Shown here piece after piece: positions 22,401 through 34,400 of a DNA stretch of 60,000 nucleotides; the stretch's first letter is position 1; every line of letters starts with the position of its first letter. Source of the DNA: Bolinopsis microptera (taxonomy: Eukaryota; Ctenophora; Tentaculata; Lobata; Bolinopsidae). The notes under the pieces are model-generated. The model saw only the letters and a list, made by a program, of their open reading frames with translations. It was not told where the DNA came from and did not search any database. A program made the translations under genes and the position numbers. The DNA is taken from assembly GCF_026151205.1 (NCBI RefSeq), contig NC_087075.1, positions 14,027,628-14,087,627 on the forward strand. Direction: 5' to 3'.

Positions 22401-25400
22401 AGAAAATTTTCGGTCCGAGTCATTGACGATACGTACCTCTGAAAGCAGAGATCCCGCTTCCGAGCTCGTATTGCGAAGGGGAGGCCTGCCTTCCGAGATC
22501 TCATTACAAAGAGGAACCCTCGAGTCCAAAATCGTATATCAAAGGGTAGGTGCGGACTTCGAAAACCGAAAAGTAGTTTCCAGAAAAACTTTGAAAAATT
22601 TTGACTTCGAAAATTTTTGACTAAAATTTTCGGGAAACTAATTTTTTTTCCCAAAAATCTTTAGAAACCTAAATTAAAAAGTTGGCCCTTTTTGAATAGT
22701 ATAACATATACCGTCACGTAGATTAAATAACAGATAAAAATAAATAAATGCAATAAACAGACGTGTCTATACGGTAGAATATTCAGATTTTTACGATGCT
22801 ATAACACCTAATAACACTGTATAATACCTAATAACTATTTACACGTCATATCTCTCAACTTAGTATTGTGCTTAACTAGATTGTTAAACTGATTTGTTTA
22901 AACAAGACTTAGCAATTTTTCAATCGCTAACTAGAGAGTTGAAACCTGCGATCTTATCTCTGATTGTCAGTTTATCGTTTTGCTCGTATAATTGGAAGTG
23001 TAAGCTTCAGCTTTTGCTTTATGTTGATTTCGCTTCGTAAAAAACTTGAATCTGCCAAGAATTGAGGACTGAAATCACTCGAAAATATAATACAATTAAA
23101 AAGACTGGCTATTTTCATTTAATCATTCGTTCAAAGTCACGGAAAATCGCACATCATGTACATTCAAATTTAACTCACAAAAAAAAACAGTACATAGCAC
23201 CTCTGACATCCAAATGTTCACTAGATTCCACTACAAAATACCAAACATTCCAAAAACATCAATTTTCAAATATGTATATTAAATTCCCCCTGATATATAT
23301 GACCAATCGACCTGCTATTTGCTAGGCTAATTATGGAATGTTGATTTACCTCTTCGCACTGTCACACCTCGTCTAGATCTACAATAGCAATGTCATCTGA
23401 ATTAAACCGTCCCCCTGAACGGGTATTTCCCACAGGAAACCTCACTCTGTCACTATCACCTCTACTGATCGTCCGGTAACATTCCTCTGTCCTTATAATA
23501 GGATAACTCTCGATATTCTGCATATTCTGTATATTCTGCATATTCTGCATGTTATGTTCAGAATGACTACCTACCATTCCGATAGGAGCCACATTATTAT
23601 GACGAGACGAGGCCTGTAAAATAGCACTTGAAACATGTCTTGTAACTGAAGCAGAGGGATGAGCCCCGCGGGTTATCCTGTGTACAGTTCTAGGACGGTG
23701 AGCATTAGTGGCGTAGAAAGAGGAGTGCGCGTAAGGCGGGGGCGGAGAATCACTGTACTCAGGCGGTTTATCAGGCACTGCACGTGGCTGCTGCGCGTAC
23801 CAGTGTCTACACACACAACAACACGCAATGCTCGTTAAAACAACCACTAAAAGCACCCCTCCTCCGATCCCCAGAACATATAAAGGTTTCCATGTGGCTG
23901 CCGCGCCCCCCAGTGGCGGCACAGCAGAGGAAGTAAACACAGGAAGAGGCGTGGTGGGGGCAATCTCGCGTGAGCACTGACAAGAAGGATACTCGTGGGG
24001 GAGGTTGATGCAGTAGCAGTGGTAACCGGGGTAACTGCACCGAGCGCTGATCTTCTCTCCGGATCCTTTGTGTCCGTCACAGTACGTCACTGGTGCTGTC
24101 CTGAACCTGTGGTTGATACAATTGTTAGATTTTGTGGAATATTATTGCTTCTAGAACTTTCTTTAGTTGTCAGCTGGCTACATGATTTTATGGCAGCCTT
24201 GTTTTCGAGACTGTATTTAAATGGCCGTATGTAGACTGACAGGGGACAGGGGAGGGGAGATGTTCGCCATCTGGAGAACTCTTCTTTTTTATAGCACTTT
24301 GATAAACTATTTTGCACAGTTTCGCAGGTAAAGGGGACATCACATGATAGAAATGTAATACTACGTCAGTACTTATCAGTAATTAGTTACGCATCTAATA
24401 TTTCGACATAGCGATATTTTAATGATGATCTAACAATTCATAAAAATCTGCAAATTTTATAAACATCTGTTTATAAACATTTGTGACATTTCAAGCGGTG
24501 AGACTCGAACTAAACACTAAAAAAATCTACAAAAAGCTTAAATCTTTTTTTTAAAGGGGAACAGATTAAGCAGAAATAATTCCAATTATCAAAGTCGTAG
24601 AATAAAAATTAATTGATTAGTTTATTAATTAATAAACGTACCGGCGAGATTTAGACCTGACGACGCATCCATCCAGTTGAGCTATAATAACTAATAAAAA
24701 AGTTACAATCATTATTACAACTCGCTGCAGTTAACACATTTAACTAACTAACTAACTAACTGAACAACATGTAAATCACATACTTATAAATGATTCTGCA
24801 GTTTTGCTTTCGTAATTATATCACACCACTTTTAGATATGAAATAACATAAATATTTAAAACTCATAGCTTCCATAATACCGAATATATGGACAATAAAA
24901 TCGAAGTATAACAATTCCACTAAACTCAAAAAGAAAAAGCAGAGTGGATCGAAAGGATGACAAGCATAAAACGCATGTAATTTGAACTTCCCAAGAACAC
25001 GTGACCTTATTCTTGCCCACGTGCAATCCACGTGACCGCCCACGTGACCATCTCTCACGTGCTACCGTGTAGAGTTAAGTGACGTTGCTTGTCCCATTGT
25101 ATGATCACGAGACCAGGGCTCTTGTTAATGAGGTTGTGTGTGATTTGACTACTGACGCAGGGGAGGCCTTTAAAACTTTAAAACTATAAGTATGTCGCAA
25201 GACACACGTCAAGCCTTATAAACTTATAAACAATTTCATGAGCCCTGCTTTTAAGTATTTATAGTATTATTTACTTCAGCCTCGCTTATATCTCAAGATT
25301 CTCAAATGAATCGCTCCGTTCCTGAGCTAGAACACAGCGGAATTCTGTGGATAAAATCAGCATGTTACTTAGTCACGTGGTGTTCCACAGAAATTCAAAC

Positions 25401-27518
25401 TGAAACTTGATGAATCGTTGATCGAGTACACGATCACCGAGTCTCTTAACTCATGCTGGGAGATCACGCTAGAAATTACTTGTATTACGTACAGATTGTA
25501 TGAAATTACATTTATTACGTGCTTATGACTTTATGATCACAGAAGAGAGCAAATCGGAAACCTAGATACAACTATAAATATGATAATAGCAGGAGCCAGA
25601 ACTTCTGTGATTTCAACATCTGTAGTATGCACTAAGTGCTGTAATGCACTTATATCAAGATTATGTGATTAGTGTGGGAATTGTGCCGAGTTAAGTAGGT
25701 TTCAAGAGAAGTGTTATAACTTAATGAACTAGATTATCAGTATTACTACAGATAAGAAACCTAAATACAAACCCAAAAGCAGATTAACTAAAGTTTTGAC
25801 TTTTACTTTCTATCTTACAACAGCCGAAGTAAGGCTGTGGATGCCGACAAACAGTAAACTGATACTCTACGTTTGACTGATAGAATCATCGGACCAAGAG
25901 GTGCTAATGTGCCCTGCCAGTACCTCTGTCAAGTCACGTGTATTGTCACGTGTATTGGTAGTTACCAGGCTTATTAATGTCGTCACGAGGGTTATTGTCA
26001 CGTGTATTGTTAGTTACCAGGCCTATTAATGTCGTCACGAGGGTTATTGATCGCCGATTTGGCACGAAATCTTTTTTTTAGCGTCGTTCTTGAGCTCGGA
26101 AGAAAAAACATGTTTGTGTCGAAATAAAGGGTGTCCTACTTAATTTTTAAATTTCAAACTTTGAGTTGATTATTTAGCGAATGATTAAGAAAACACATCT
26201 AATAAAGATAGAAATTTTGTATTTTAGATAACATTTCACATTAGTAAAGATACTAATTAAATACTAATCAAATACTAATTAAATATGGCACAGGTAACGC
26301 AGTTGGAACACGGACACCACGGCAATGTTTAAAGTACTCAGTGGACCAGAGGAACTCAGAAAACAGAGGAGAATCCATGTCGATGCAGGATCAAGTTACT
26401 ATGGTAATAGAACAGCTGGAGCACGGCAGTGCTATTATAACTGGGGCTGGGAAAGAGGGGGCCGGGGGAAGGGGGGGGGGGACGTTTGGTCGATGTAGTA
26501 AGATATGCAACATAACAAGTTTTGGTGACTTAAACCTCAAGCTAACTTGATTACTTCTCTTCTCTCTAATGTATGAGCTAATCTGATGGCTAATTTGTTT
26601 AAGCCCCCCCCCCCCCCTCTCCTCTCCTTCGGGTGCCGTTACTATGGTATTAGTAATAGGTTTATAGGGTTTAAGGTAATAAGGTAGCGAAAGGTGTGAT
26701 TAGTCAAAATGTCTTATAAAGTTATAATATTATATGTCTTATAATATTATATTATACATATTATGTATACCGAATATGAACACATATTATTTGCGACTCT
26801 TTGTGAAACATTAAGAAACGTTTTATGAAATTTCATGGATGGCCGCTTGATTATAGCAAGGGACCAGGTTTTTTACACAGTTCAATTTTTGAATCAAACT
26901 TTTCCATTTTCAGCAATAATAAAACTAAACGCAAAAACACCAAAACTGAATTCTCTAACAACCAATTAAAACAACCAGGTAGAACTGCTGTCACGTGAGC
27001 CAGTCAACTACACGGACGATGTTGACTGGAAGAAAATAGCAGACAAGTTCCCCGGTGGAGACAACAACCCCGCCATCACCCCTCTCAACCTCAAATGTAG
27101 ATTCAGAAAACTAATTGTTTACCGGATTCCGTTCCATTATCAGCTCAGTTTCAATGATATTATGGACATATTAATGGATAATTTCGTGAAGCCGTTTAAA
27201 GATGGGCGGCTTGATTACGGGAATGAGCTATGGAATAAGGGGAAGAGGGTGAGGGAGCATGAGGAGGTGAGGGTGCCGGAGGGAGGCAAGAAGGTGAAAC
27301 TGGAGGATGAAGATCACGAGGTTAACTTGGAGGGTGATGTGAGTGTTGAGGTGGAGGAAAATGTTACAGATAATAGTCAGTCTAATGATGTAGTTCCTAT
27401 TGTGGTAAAAGGAGAAATGTTTACAATCAGTGATGATGAGTCGGCGGAAGAGGCGGAGGAGGCGGAAGATTTATCTATAGCTTCAACGCCTGAGGAGTCT
27501 TTTTCCATTGAGTTTTAG
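16500..27518 (+). CDS. TTF1-like Myb/SANT transcription termination factor, six exons
   Basis: Exons 16500-16592, 17379-17504, 17711-17825, 18403-18558, 26294-26403 and 26979-27518 join in phase to about 379 residues. The order matches animal TTF1 (RNA polymerase I termination factor): a first SANT-like segment (KWMREEEEIL), an NINRAYINVYKK helix, SYTDKEISLLKKL, MGRSANSVRDRATKI, then a classical Myb repeat RKRKWTPQEKDRFKAAVEKH / NWQLVSNAVGTRTPRQCLKYS, and VDWKKIADKF...RFRKLIVYRIP, which parallels the EIDWEDLA/RLKAVYVPFWQ region of TTF1. The C terminus is highly acidic (SDDESAEEAEEAEDLS). Expected role: nucleolar binding to rDNA terminators. It lacks the long N-terminal regulatory region of vertebrate TTF1. 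The fourth intron (18559-26293) is 7.7 kb and contains two genes on the other strand. Confidence 0.75.
18838..19077. mobile_element. Small MITE in the TTF1-like intron
   Basis: Inverted copies of TTTATTTTTAATTGTAGTTGA lie at about 18876-18898 and 19044-19066, roughly 190 bp apart. A direct repeat AAATTATAGATTTG is present at about 18825-18838 and 19065-19078 and may be the target duplication or part of a neighbouring repeat. No coding content. Confidence 0.5.
19080..20195. other. Intronic stretch with 23-bp triplication
   Basis: The unit GGCTATAGTCAAAAGGATCCC is repeated three times at about 19472-19540; it is followed by a GC-richer patch to about 19800 that differs from its AT-rich surroundings and may be a decayed insertion. 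No gene is supported up to the 3' end of the transporter gene at 20200. Confidence 0.45.
20200..21968 (-). CDS. MFS transporter (SVOP/SLC22-like), nested on the opposite strand in the TTF1-like intron
   Basis: The start ATG is at 21968 or shortly inside it. Exon one encodes a cytosolic N terminus, TM1 (AILAVIMFFFWTIAIMVSV), the loop ISERMGERF that matches the MFS signature between TM2 and TM3, and SRALTGICIGL. The second large exon begins at 20978 after a good acceptor and runs to the stop at 20200, with GWRVFVLITSIPLFVPP and a set of hydrophobic helices that complete the second half. Substrate cannot be inferred. The junction between exon one (to about 21410) and 20978 was not resolved in phase, so a small exon may be missing from this model. 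A 71-bp tandem duplication at 21767-21909 breaks the exon-one frame unless one unit is spliced out. Confidence 0.7.
21767..21909 (-). repeat. 71-bp tandem duplication in coding sequence with AG|GT boundaries
   Basis: Two copies of a 71-bp unit of exon one of the transporter. On the minus strand each copy ends AATGATAAAGGTC. Because 71 is not a multiple of three, reading straight through gives a stop (…KITFSRH*). Removing the interval from the first GTCTGG to the second AATGATAAAG (exactly 71 bases, GT…AG) restores LASLTVMIKVGDSVEAYLP. Confidence 0.85.
22095..22157. mobile_element. Poly-G run and truncated Harbinger-like MITE end
   Basis: A run of about 19 G is followed by GATTACGTAATATGTAAACG ACCCC ending at 22157, the same terminal sequence as the complete element at 51338-51502. 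The left end is missing or too degraded to see. Confidence 0.6.
22290..22680. repeat. Low-complexity repeat pair in intron
   Basis: The phrase AGTAGTTTCCAGAAAAACTT with the following GAAAAATTTTGACTT occurs twice (about 22368 and 22568), and a GTRCGGACTTC phrase precedes each copy. No coding function. Confidence 0.6.
23362..24105 (-). CDS. Single-pass membrane protein with cysteine-rich ectodomain and PPxY motifs (3' exon)
   Basis: The exon begins at about 24105 after a minus-strand acceptor (GGTTCAG) and ends at the stop at 23362. It encodes a short ectodomain with eight or so cysteines (YCDGHKG…CSYPGYHCYCIN…CQCSRE), one transmembrane helix (VLGIGGGVLLVVVLTSIACCC) with juxtamembrane cysteines that could be palmitoylated, and a cytoplasmic tail of about 150 residues. 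The tail has PPEYSDSPPPPY, two PPxY motifs that typically bind WW domains (for example Nedd4-type ligases), and an Asn-Met-Gln repeat. The overall plan is similar to small WBP1/VOPP1-like or shisa-like proteins, but I cannot assign a family. Upstream exons with the signal peptide were not identified. It lies inside the TTF1-like intron on the opposite strand. Confidence 0.6.
   Translation of the reverse strand, partial: FRTAPVTYCDGHKGSGEKISARCSYPGYHCYCINLPHEYPSCQCSREIAPTTPLPVFTSSAVPPLGGAAATWKPLYVLGIGGGVLLVVVLTSIACCCVCRHWYAQQPRAVPDKPPEYSDSPPPPYAHSSFYATNAHRPRTVHRITRGAHPSASVTRHVSSAILQASSRHNNVAPIGMVGSHSEHNMQNMQNIQNMQNIESYPIIRTEECYRTISRGDSDRVRFPVGNTRSGGRFNSDDIAIVDLDEV
24320..26290. other. Intronic sequence with CACGTG clusters and a duplicated 59-bp segment
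   Basis: Four CACGTG palindromes cluster at 24998-25060. At about 25934-26047 a segment of roughly 59 bp (TCACGTGTATTG…CGTCACGAGGGTTATTG) is tandemly duplicated. A minus-strand stretch near 24635-24690 (TAGCTCAACTGGATGGATG) resembles a tRNA A box but lacks a foldable acceptor stem. No gene is supported. Confidence 0.5.
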
Positions 27519-27965
27519 AGGGAGATTAGGTTATTGACGCAAAACGAAATTGTCATTTTTTACTTTAGGAAGGGAAACTTTACTATCTTTTTAACTTTTA
27601 GTGCATTAATTTATTGAAATATTTATCCACCATCTAAACTATACTGAAATACTTTTCCTGATCAGACGTTGACTATCGTTTTTGAATTATTCGTTTCAAT
27701 CTACAAAAAATCCGACATATATCGGACTAATCTTTAAAATTTATAGTTATTTCCCAACAGATTTTTTGATTCATCTGTCTGATATCCCCATAGAAATGTT
27801 CGGGAAGTCAAACCTCTTTTTATTGAAATGTTGAATCATCCTCAGAACTTTAACTAGAAGCCTAAACAGTTCAATTTATAATCAATAATAATGATTAGTA
27901 AATTTCATCAGTAATTATCATCAATTATTAATGATTATAAGTAATAACCACGTGTTTATCATAGA
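27519..27965. other. Gap after the TTF1-like gene
   Basis: AT-rich 3' flank and short intergenic space; nothing supported. Confidence 0.4.
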
Positions 27966-29019
27966 ATGAGTGACGGGAAGTTCCCGAAGAGTATCTGGAG
28001 GCACAAGTGGGTGTTACCGGTTATACTGAGCTTCACCGCTGTTTATCACGTCATCTGTGTGCAGATAATGGTCAGGGAAGGTGAGTCCGTGAGTTGGAGG
28101 GGGGCGCACCTAGTGAGGGGGAGAGGGGGGGGGGCGCACGCGCACCTAGTGATTATCTACGTATTGCCGGGGGGGGGGGGGGGGGGGGGGCACCTAGTGA
28201 TTATCTAGGTATTGCGATTTTTAACCCTCCCCCTTCCCCGTAATCAGTTGTAGATGTATTATACTTATACTTATAGTTATAGTTACGTATAGATAATATT
28301 ATAGTTTGTAGGAGTTTCAGCTTATACACACAATGTGTTGGAGTTTCTTGTTGTAAAGTTTCAATATTACTCATCACCAGCTCGACCCCATTCACCCTGC
28401 GCCCGCCCATCTAATTCACTAATTGTAAAACCTTCAATGAGGGTAATTCTAGAATCTAGATTTATATTTTATATACATCTTGAAGGACACTCAGTGTAAG
28501 ATATTAACCTCATAAGTTATTTGTTGTGTTAAACTCAGAAATCGTGTAATGCAACGTTAGATACTACGCTGTTAAATAATTCACCTGATAGTGCCTAAAT
28601 TTGGTGAATTGTTCAGATAAAAAAATCCAAATTTGCCGCACAAACAAACAAACAAACAAAAACATTCGGGATGTGCAAAATCAAACTATTTGCAAAATAT
28701 TATCGCGCCTACATTTTGCCTCTGTAGCAAATACGTTCTGTGTGAACCACCCCTTAGCTTTATTTTAAAATTTTAGGACGTCGCACATTCAGCAATCGCT
28801 CAGTATCACAAATTTCATCGTATCGTACAAATTTCATCGTATCATAACACGAATTTTATCTCATCTTAATTTACATTATTTACTATAATATAGAACTTTA
28901 CGTCAGTCGTCACCTAAATTATTCTTTCAGCCGAGTTCGAAACAACAACGAATTTCAGTGGCGGCACCCACGAGGAGGAGCTCGCGAAATTTATCAGTGC
29001 TCAGGATAAAAAACAATAG
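27966..29019 (+). CDS. Small single-pass membrane protein, two exons
   Basis: ATG at 27966, exon one to 28080 with a GTGAGT donor, exon two 28931-29019 after TTCTTTCAG; the phase-1 junction gives about 67 residues. There is one hydrophobic helix (WVLPVILSFTAVYHVICVQI) after a basic N terminus, then an acidic/polar tail ending KFISAQDKKQ. Size and layout are like small mitochondrial or ER membrane proteins, but I do not recognise the family. The intron holds a G-rich tract including a run of about 20 G near 28170. The 3' flank starts with three TGACGTCA palindromes (29032-29094). Confidence 0.6.
28081..28195. repeat. G-rich tract in intron
   Basis: Repeated GGGGGG-containing units with CACCTAGTGATTATCTA, ending in an uninterrupted run of about 20 G (near 28170-28190). 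Confidence 0.8.
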
Positions 29020-29029
29020 GATCCAGAAC

Positions 29030-29095
29030 CTGATGACGTCACGTCTCGGGACTATGACGTCACGTGCCGGGACTATGACGTCACAAAGAGTTGTT
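29030..29095. promoter_or_regulatory. Cluster of TGACGTCA palindromes just after a stop codon
   Basis: Three copies of TGACGTCA within about 60 bases (in units like GGGACTATGACGTCACG) begin 13 bases after the stop at 29019. TGACGTCA is the CREB/ATF consensus; whether it acts here in DNA or as a 3' UTR element is unknown. Confidence 0.45.
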
Positions 29096-29099
29096 TTGG

Positions 29100-30140
29100 A
29101 CAGAAGTCAGAAGCTGAAGGGTTGAAGTATGTAGTAGAGATTGTAGAAAGACAGAATGTACAGTGGCAAAATGTGGTAAACTTATAAAATCATTTAAATC
29201 ATTGATTCTTTGATTAATATGTTAGTAGCTACTAGGAAATACCTATCGAGTGTGAATCTGAGATTTGATAATGATGGTCGAAAGAGAACGTTGCTTAAAT
29301 ATTCTGTTTTGTTAATTGGATATTGTTTCTGCGTAAAGTTAAAGTTTTACGAATGTTGACTTATTGACTTTGTTATGGAGAGTTTTGGAAAAAATAAAGG
29401 TGTAAACTGTAAGGATTAATTGTATCAATGAAAATCCCAGCTCTGAGTTTACCAGTTTCTTGTCTAGTGGAAAAATTGTATTGGGACAAAAAGTGCTTCA
29501 GGGAATTATCAATTAACAAGGCCGGAAAAATGTGGCCGCCCAATATTTGGGTAATTTTCCGCCCTAAATTTCGGGCGAAACTCTTTTTAATGGGAAAACA
29601 GTTATTCCGGAAAACATAAGGCCAATTAACGAGGTACAGTGTGTTGTCTTAAGTTTGTAACTAGTCAAAGTTAGTGATTTCACTAATTTTATTATTTAAC
29701 TATTGATGATTTTCATACATTTTACTTGGGATTTGGCTTCTGCATGGTGGTTTTAAAGCTATTTTAAAAATCCCCTTAATCATTTTGTTATCTTTAAAAA
29801 GCTTTTGTTTTATTGGAAATTACGGAAAGGTTCCGAAATATCATGGATTTTTTCGACACAGATTTCTTGATCAAATTTGTTGACTGATAATCCTTGAGAT
29901 GTTCATGATTTATGAGGTCTACTTCAAGTTACAAGTTCGAACAACTCCATGCTTTACAACAAAAACTACACTTGCTTTACAATATATCCTTGACTTTAAC
30001 TGCAGCTAAAAATATCTCTTAATAGCTATACCTCAGTCATGTTAACTTTAACTGCAGCTAAAAATACCTCTCAGCTATACTAGCTATTATACTCAGCTAT
30101 ATTACCTCAGCAGCTAACAATACCTCTCAGCTATTATACC
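29100..30140. other. Gap between the two small membrane protein genes
   Basis: AT-rich. Short repeats of TTTAACTGCAGCTAAAAATA and CTCAGCTAT occur just upstream of the next gene (29995-30135). No gene is supported. Confidence 0.4.
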
Positions 30141-30825
30141 ATGGCGATACGGCTCCCACGAAGGTACCACAACACAGGAATAGTTAAAGGGTTCTGTGCA
30201 GCTATTATCGGAGTGTCCCTTCTCATTCACTTCTTACCTAAGATTAACCCAGATCTCGCTGAGGTGGGTTTGGTTTCTGACCAATTATCAATCGATTAGT
30301 AACCGATTAGTAACTAATTCGTGAGCGGTTCCTTATTGAGCTCGAACACTTTTCTTCGTTCCATTTATCTCATACAGTTCGATTCTGTAATTGTTGAAAT
30401 CTCATTATTTAAATCTTATTAACGTCACGAACGTGAGCACTGAGCAGGTTCGATCAACTGTCTTAATCAGTAAATAAGACAGTTGATTATTTTAAGTACA
30501 AAGTAAGAAAGTAGGTACTTAGCTAAACTCAGACTTTATTTTAACACAATTGAAGATTATGCAGAGGGGCTGCTGGCGCTAATATTATTTTCTAGAGTGT
30601 CGTAAAATTACAACGTTCTTGCACAGTTAAGTGTACATCATTTCACGAATCTGTTTATACTTTTTTTAAATATAAGAATATGTAAGTTTTATATTTATAA
30701 TAGTGAATAGTGATGTTATTAAACTTAGTATTATTATTATTATTTTTCAGGTGACGAAACCTAACAGATATCCGGATATAAACTCAGAAGATATCAGACC
30801 TTACGATCCAATCAAGAAAAGGTGA
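30141..30825 (+). CDS. SMIM20 (MITRAC7)-like small mitochondrial membrane protein, two exons
   Basis: ATG at 30141, exon one to 30263, exon two 30751-30825, phase 0, giving 64-65 residues compared with 67 in human SMIM20. It has a basic N terminus, one transmembrane helix (GFCAAIIGVSLLIHFLPKI) and a tail NRYPDINSEDIRPYDPIKKR that resembles the N(x)AGI(x)QEDVQP…DPFGRK ending of SMIM20. Members assist early assembly of cytochrome c oxidase subunit 1 in the inner membrane. The assignment rests on a short similarity and is tentative. Confidence 0.55.
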
Positions 30826-31493
30826 CCCCATTCCACCCCATTAGACCTTCAATATAATCAGTTCATGTGATCTCGTGATGAGCACATGATTTTTGTTTGA
30901 TCTCCACAAGTTTTTGCCAACGTGACCGTGAGACAGAGTTGATAACAGCTGGCACCACCGTCACAATATTCGCTGATGACGTCACAGAATGACGAGCGTT
31001 AAGATGTTTTGCACGGTTTATCATCAAGATCTTGAGCAGCGACCCTCCTGTGATTAGAAAGCTCAGTTTTAATTTCAATTTATTTGATGTTTATATTCGA
31101 TCAAGACGTTTCAGATGAATGGTAACTTAATATGAGATTTTGGTTGTCTTTTCTAGATTTTGTTTAATTTATTTTTATAATTTATCATGTAAAATTAAAA
31201 TATAAAACTTCTACCATATTACTATTTTCTGACAGAAGGTAAAAGGAGAACAATTCCATGGTATATAATATTTATGACATGGTAATCCAAAACAATCAGT
31301 CACTTCATTTCAGGATATGTCAGTATTTTCTTAATACATACTCCCTTTGTTACCCACTAACCACTACCCAAGTAACCACTAACTCGCTACAATAAATTGC
31401 TGTATAAATTTGATTTATTTACTACATTTAATTATTTAATTATTTATTCTGATTTACTACTGTAGCACAGAATGAAGATAACATGAAGATAAA
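30826..31493. other. Gap upstream of the palmitoyltransferase gene
   Basis: AT-rich. A splice-acceptor-like TGTAGCACAG at 31461-31470 lies 24 bases before the ATG at 31494 with no visible 5' exon. Confidence 0.4.
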
Positions 31494-34400
31494 ATGGCGA
31501 CTGAAGAGCTGACATCCCTGAAGTTTGTAGCTCCGAAAAGAAAAGAAGTAAACCCAGATGAGCTAACAATCGTCCAGGCTACCCAGGTTTGTAACCATCG
31601 TTACAAGAAGTCACGTGGTATTTTACCAAATCACGTGGTTTCTAAAGAAGTCACGTGGTTCTAAAGAAGTCACGTGGTTTTCGAAATCACGTGATAGCAA
31701 GCTAACACGTGACCACGCCACCTCAGAATGGAGTACTAAACAGGGTAAAACACCTGATAGAGGTAGAAGAGTATGATCCCAATGAGCCTGACTCTCAGGA
31801 GGTACCATTACTTCACTGGGCTGCTATCAACAATAGAATAGAGGTTTGTTTTTGGAACTGTTCTAACTTTCATCCTCACTCCGTCACTTTATTGAGCTTA
31901 CACTTAACTTTTGAGACTTTTTTAATTGTTAGAATCTTTCTTAAAGATTGAACTAACAATTAATGTTTATCAAACCAACCTAATTGTGCATTTCCCTGGC
32001 TCACTGCTCAGGCTTGTGGAAAATCGTATACCTTAGGTTTTCTCTGTTCAAATACTGTGTATTTACAGATCGCTAAGTATTTGATTGACCGTGGATCTCG
32101 CGTATCTGCTATCGGTGGAGTACTGAAAGAAAACGCTGTACATTGGGCAACGAGGTTAGTCATAGTGTAAAGTTTACAGTTTACACCCTTTAAACTGTAA
32201 ACTATAATAGGTAATGAATTAGCTTGGAGTAAACGCAAATTAGTTGCACTTTCAAGTTTTATAGAGGTATTATCTTATTATTGTAAATGCTTCCAAGTTA
32301 CCATATAGGTGGAGACTTGAGGCCACTTGAGCTTCACCTTTACACTGTTGACTTAACGTTTCGGACCATGAAAATTGAACTCTCAACTTATCTTGCTTAC
32401 GAACAAATTATTGATGATTTTGTTTTTGCCTGTCTCATACTACAATATTATATGCATCTGATAAATAATCGCACGTGACCACCCACGTGATAACCCACGT
32501 GACAACCCACGTGACAACCCACTTGACTTGACTTGACAACCCACGTGATAACCCACATTTCCCCCACTTGTTAATCACGTGACTATTAACCCTCTCTCCT
32601 CCAGACAAGGTCACATGTCCATGATAGTCCTGCTGATAAGGTCAGGAGGGGACTACAGACTACACAACAGAGACGGTTATACTCCCCTCCACATTGCCGC
32701 CCAGTTCCAGATGACCAGTATTTGTGCGTATTATCTTGCTCTGGGAATTGTGAGTGATTTATAATTGATTTATAATTGGTTTATAATTGGTTTATAATTG
32801 GTTTATAATTTGTTTATAATTGGTTTACAATTGGTTTATAATTGGTTTATAATTGGTGTATAATTGGTTTATAATTGGTTTATAATTGGTTTATAATTGG
32901 TTTATAATTGGTTTATAATTGGTTTATAATTGGTTTATAATTGGTTTATAATTGGTTTATAATTGGTTTATGAGTGTCTGCTGATTGGTTAACATCGTGA
33001 GATATAGATTTATATTACATAATATATTATATTTTTTATTCAAAGTCCTTAGAAAGTTAGAAGGGCACTCTATTAAGTGTTTCGACTGATTTGAATGTCC
33101 TGCACAGCATATTTAAGCTTCTTTAAACTATTTTTTATTCTTATTGTATTGATGTGTAAATTTGATTATAATTCCAGGATTGTGACGTGACAAATAACGC
33201 GGGTAAGACACCCCTGATGGTGGCTATCACTAAACTTAACGTTACAGACCCCAGTAGACTGCTGGTCAACATGGGAGCTTCTCTGTCCAAATCAGATGCA
33301 GATGGGAACACTGGTATGTGTTTTTATTAATTGATTAATTAATTGACACTTTCAATCAGCTAGTTTTCATTTCGTGGCGAATGAATTATTTAGTTTTATT
33401 GGTTTAATGAATATTCTGTATTCTGTTTAGAATATTTTAGAAGATACAGTTCCATGATTCGATAGGAGTATGGGGAAGAAAACTGTTGTATCATGGTTAT
33501 TAAAATACTGGCAAGTCTTTATTTGATTCGGATTTCGTTTCTGTTACGATGGAGGGTTAAAAAGAGGTTTTCTATACTGCAGCTTGAGGACGATCCTCAA
33601 TAAGCTCAGGCGTATATGATAACATTTGGGCAAAGAAGAAACTGAAAACCTCTGAAGAAAGCAACAAAATCGTAAAATTGAAATAATGATTAAGACAAGC
33701 TACGGGTATATGCCTCACAGAATGGCCAAAAAAAAGGAAGGTCTCTCAAAATCACAAAACACACTTTATTCCAGTTTTTATCTCATAAGAAGCTAAGTTG
33801 ACAGTCATATTTTTCTTCCTGGGGGTTGATTTAATCTCATAACCATTTTTTCTTTGAGAAAAATTGGCCGGAAAATCTTCCTCCAAAAAAACATGCCTCA
33901 CAGAATGGCCAAATCTGAATTTCTAAAATTTTTTGATGGAGATACTTTTTAAATTTCTATCACCACACGTTGTTAGAAAACCTATTAAGGAATGGGGTAA
34001 TAACCTAAAACTCACGAAAAAACTGAGCTGTGAAAAATTATTTCACAAAAAAGAAAAAATGCCTCACAAAATGGCAAAAAAAAAATGAAAACGAGAAAAT
34101 TTTATTTTTCTAAAACCTTTGGCTCTTGTTTCAGGCATGCTGCTGGTATGAATATGCCTTGTTAACACCCCCATATAGGTGAAATTTCTTAGAACTGAAT
34201 AAAAAGGGCATAATTTCCTACACCAAAAATGGCCATTTTGTGTGGCGTTGTTCATATTCCCTGATTTCATGATTTATAACCTTCATTCGGCTGTAAAAAC
34301 ACTCCATCTGGGGTGTTATTGTATGATAAATAGCTTGTGAATACTTTAGACTTATTGTTTCATTGAATAAAAGGAGTTTTAAATTTTGGCCATTTTGTGA

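Noticed and set aside
24600-24700. Possible tRNA gene on the minus strand
   Set aside because: A-box-like TAGCTCAACTGG is present, but the acceptor stem does not pair and the B box is poor.
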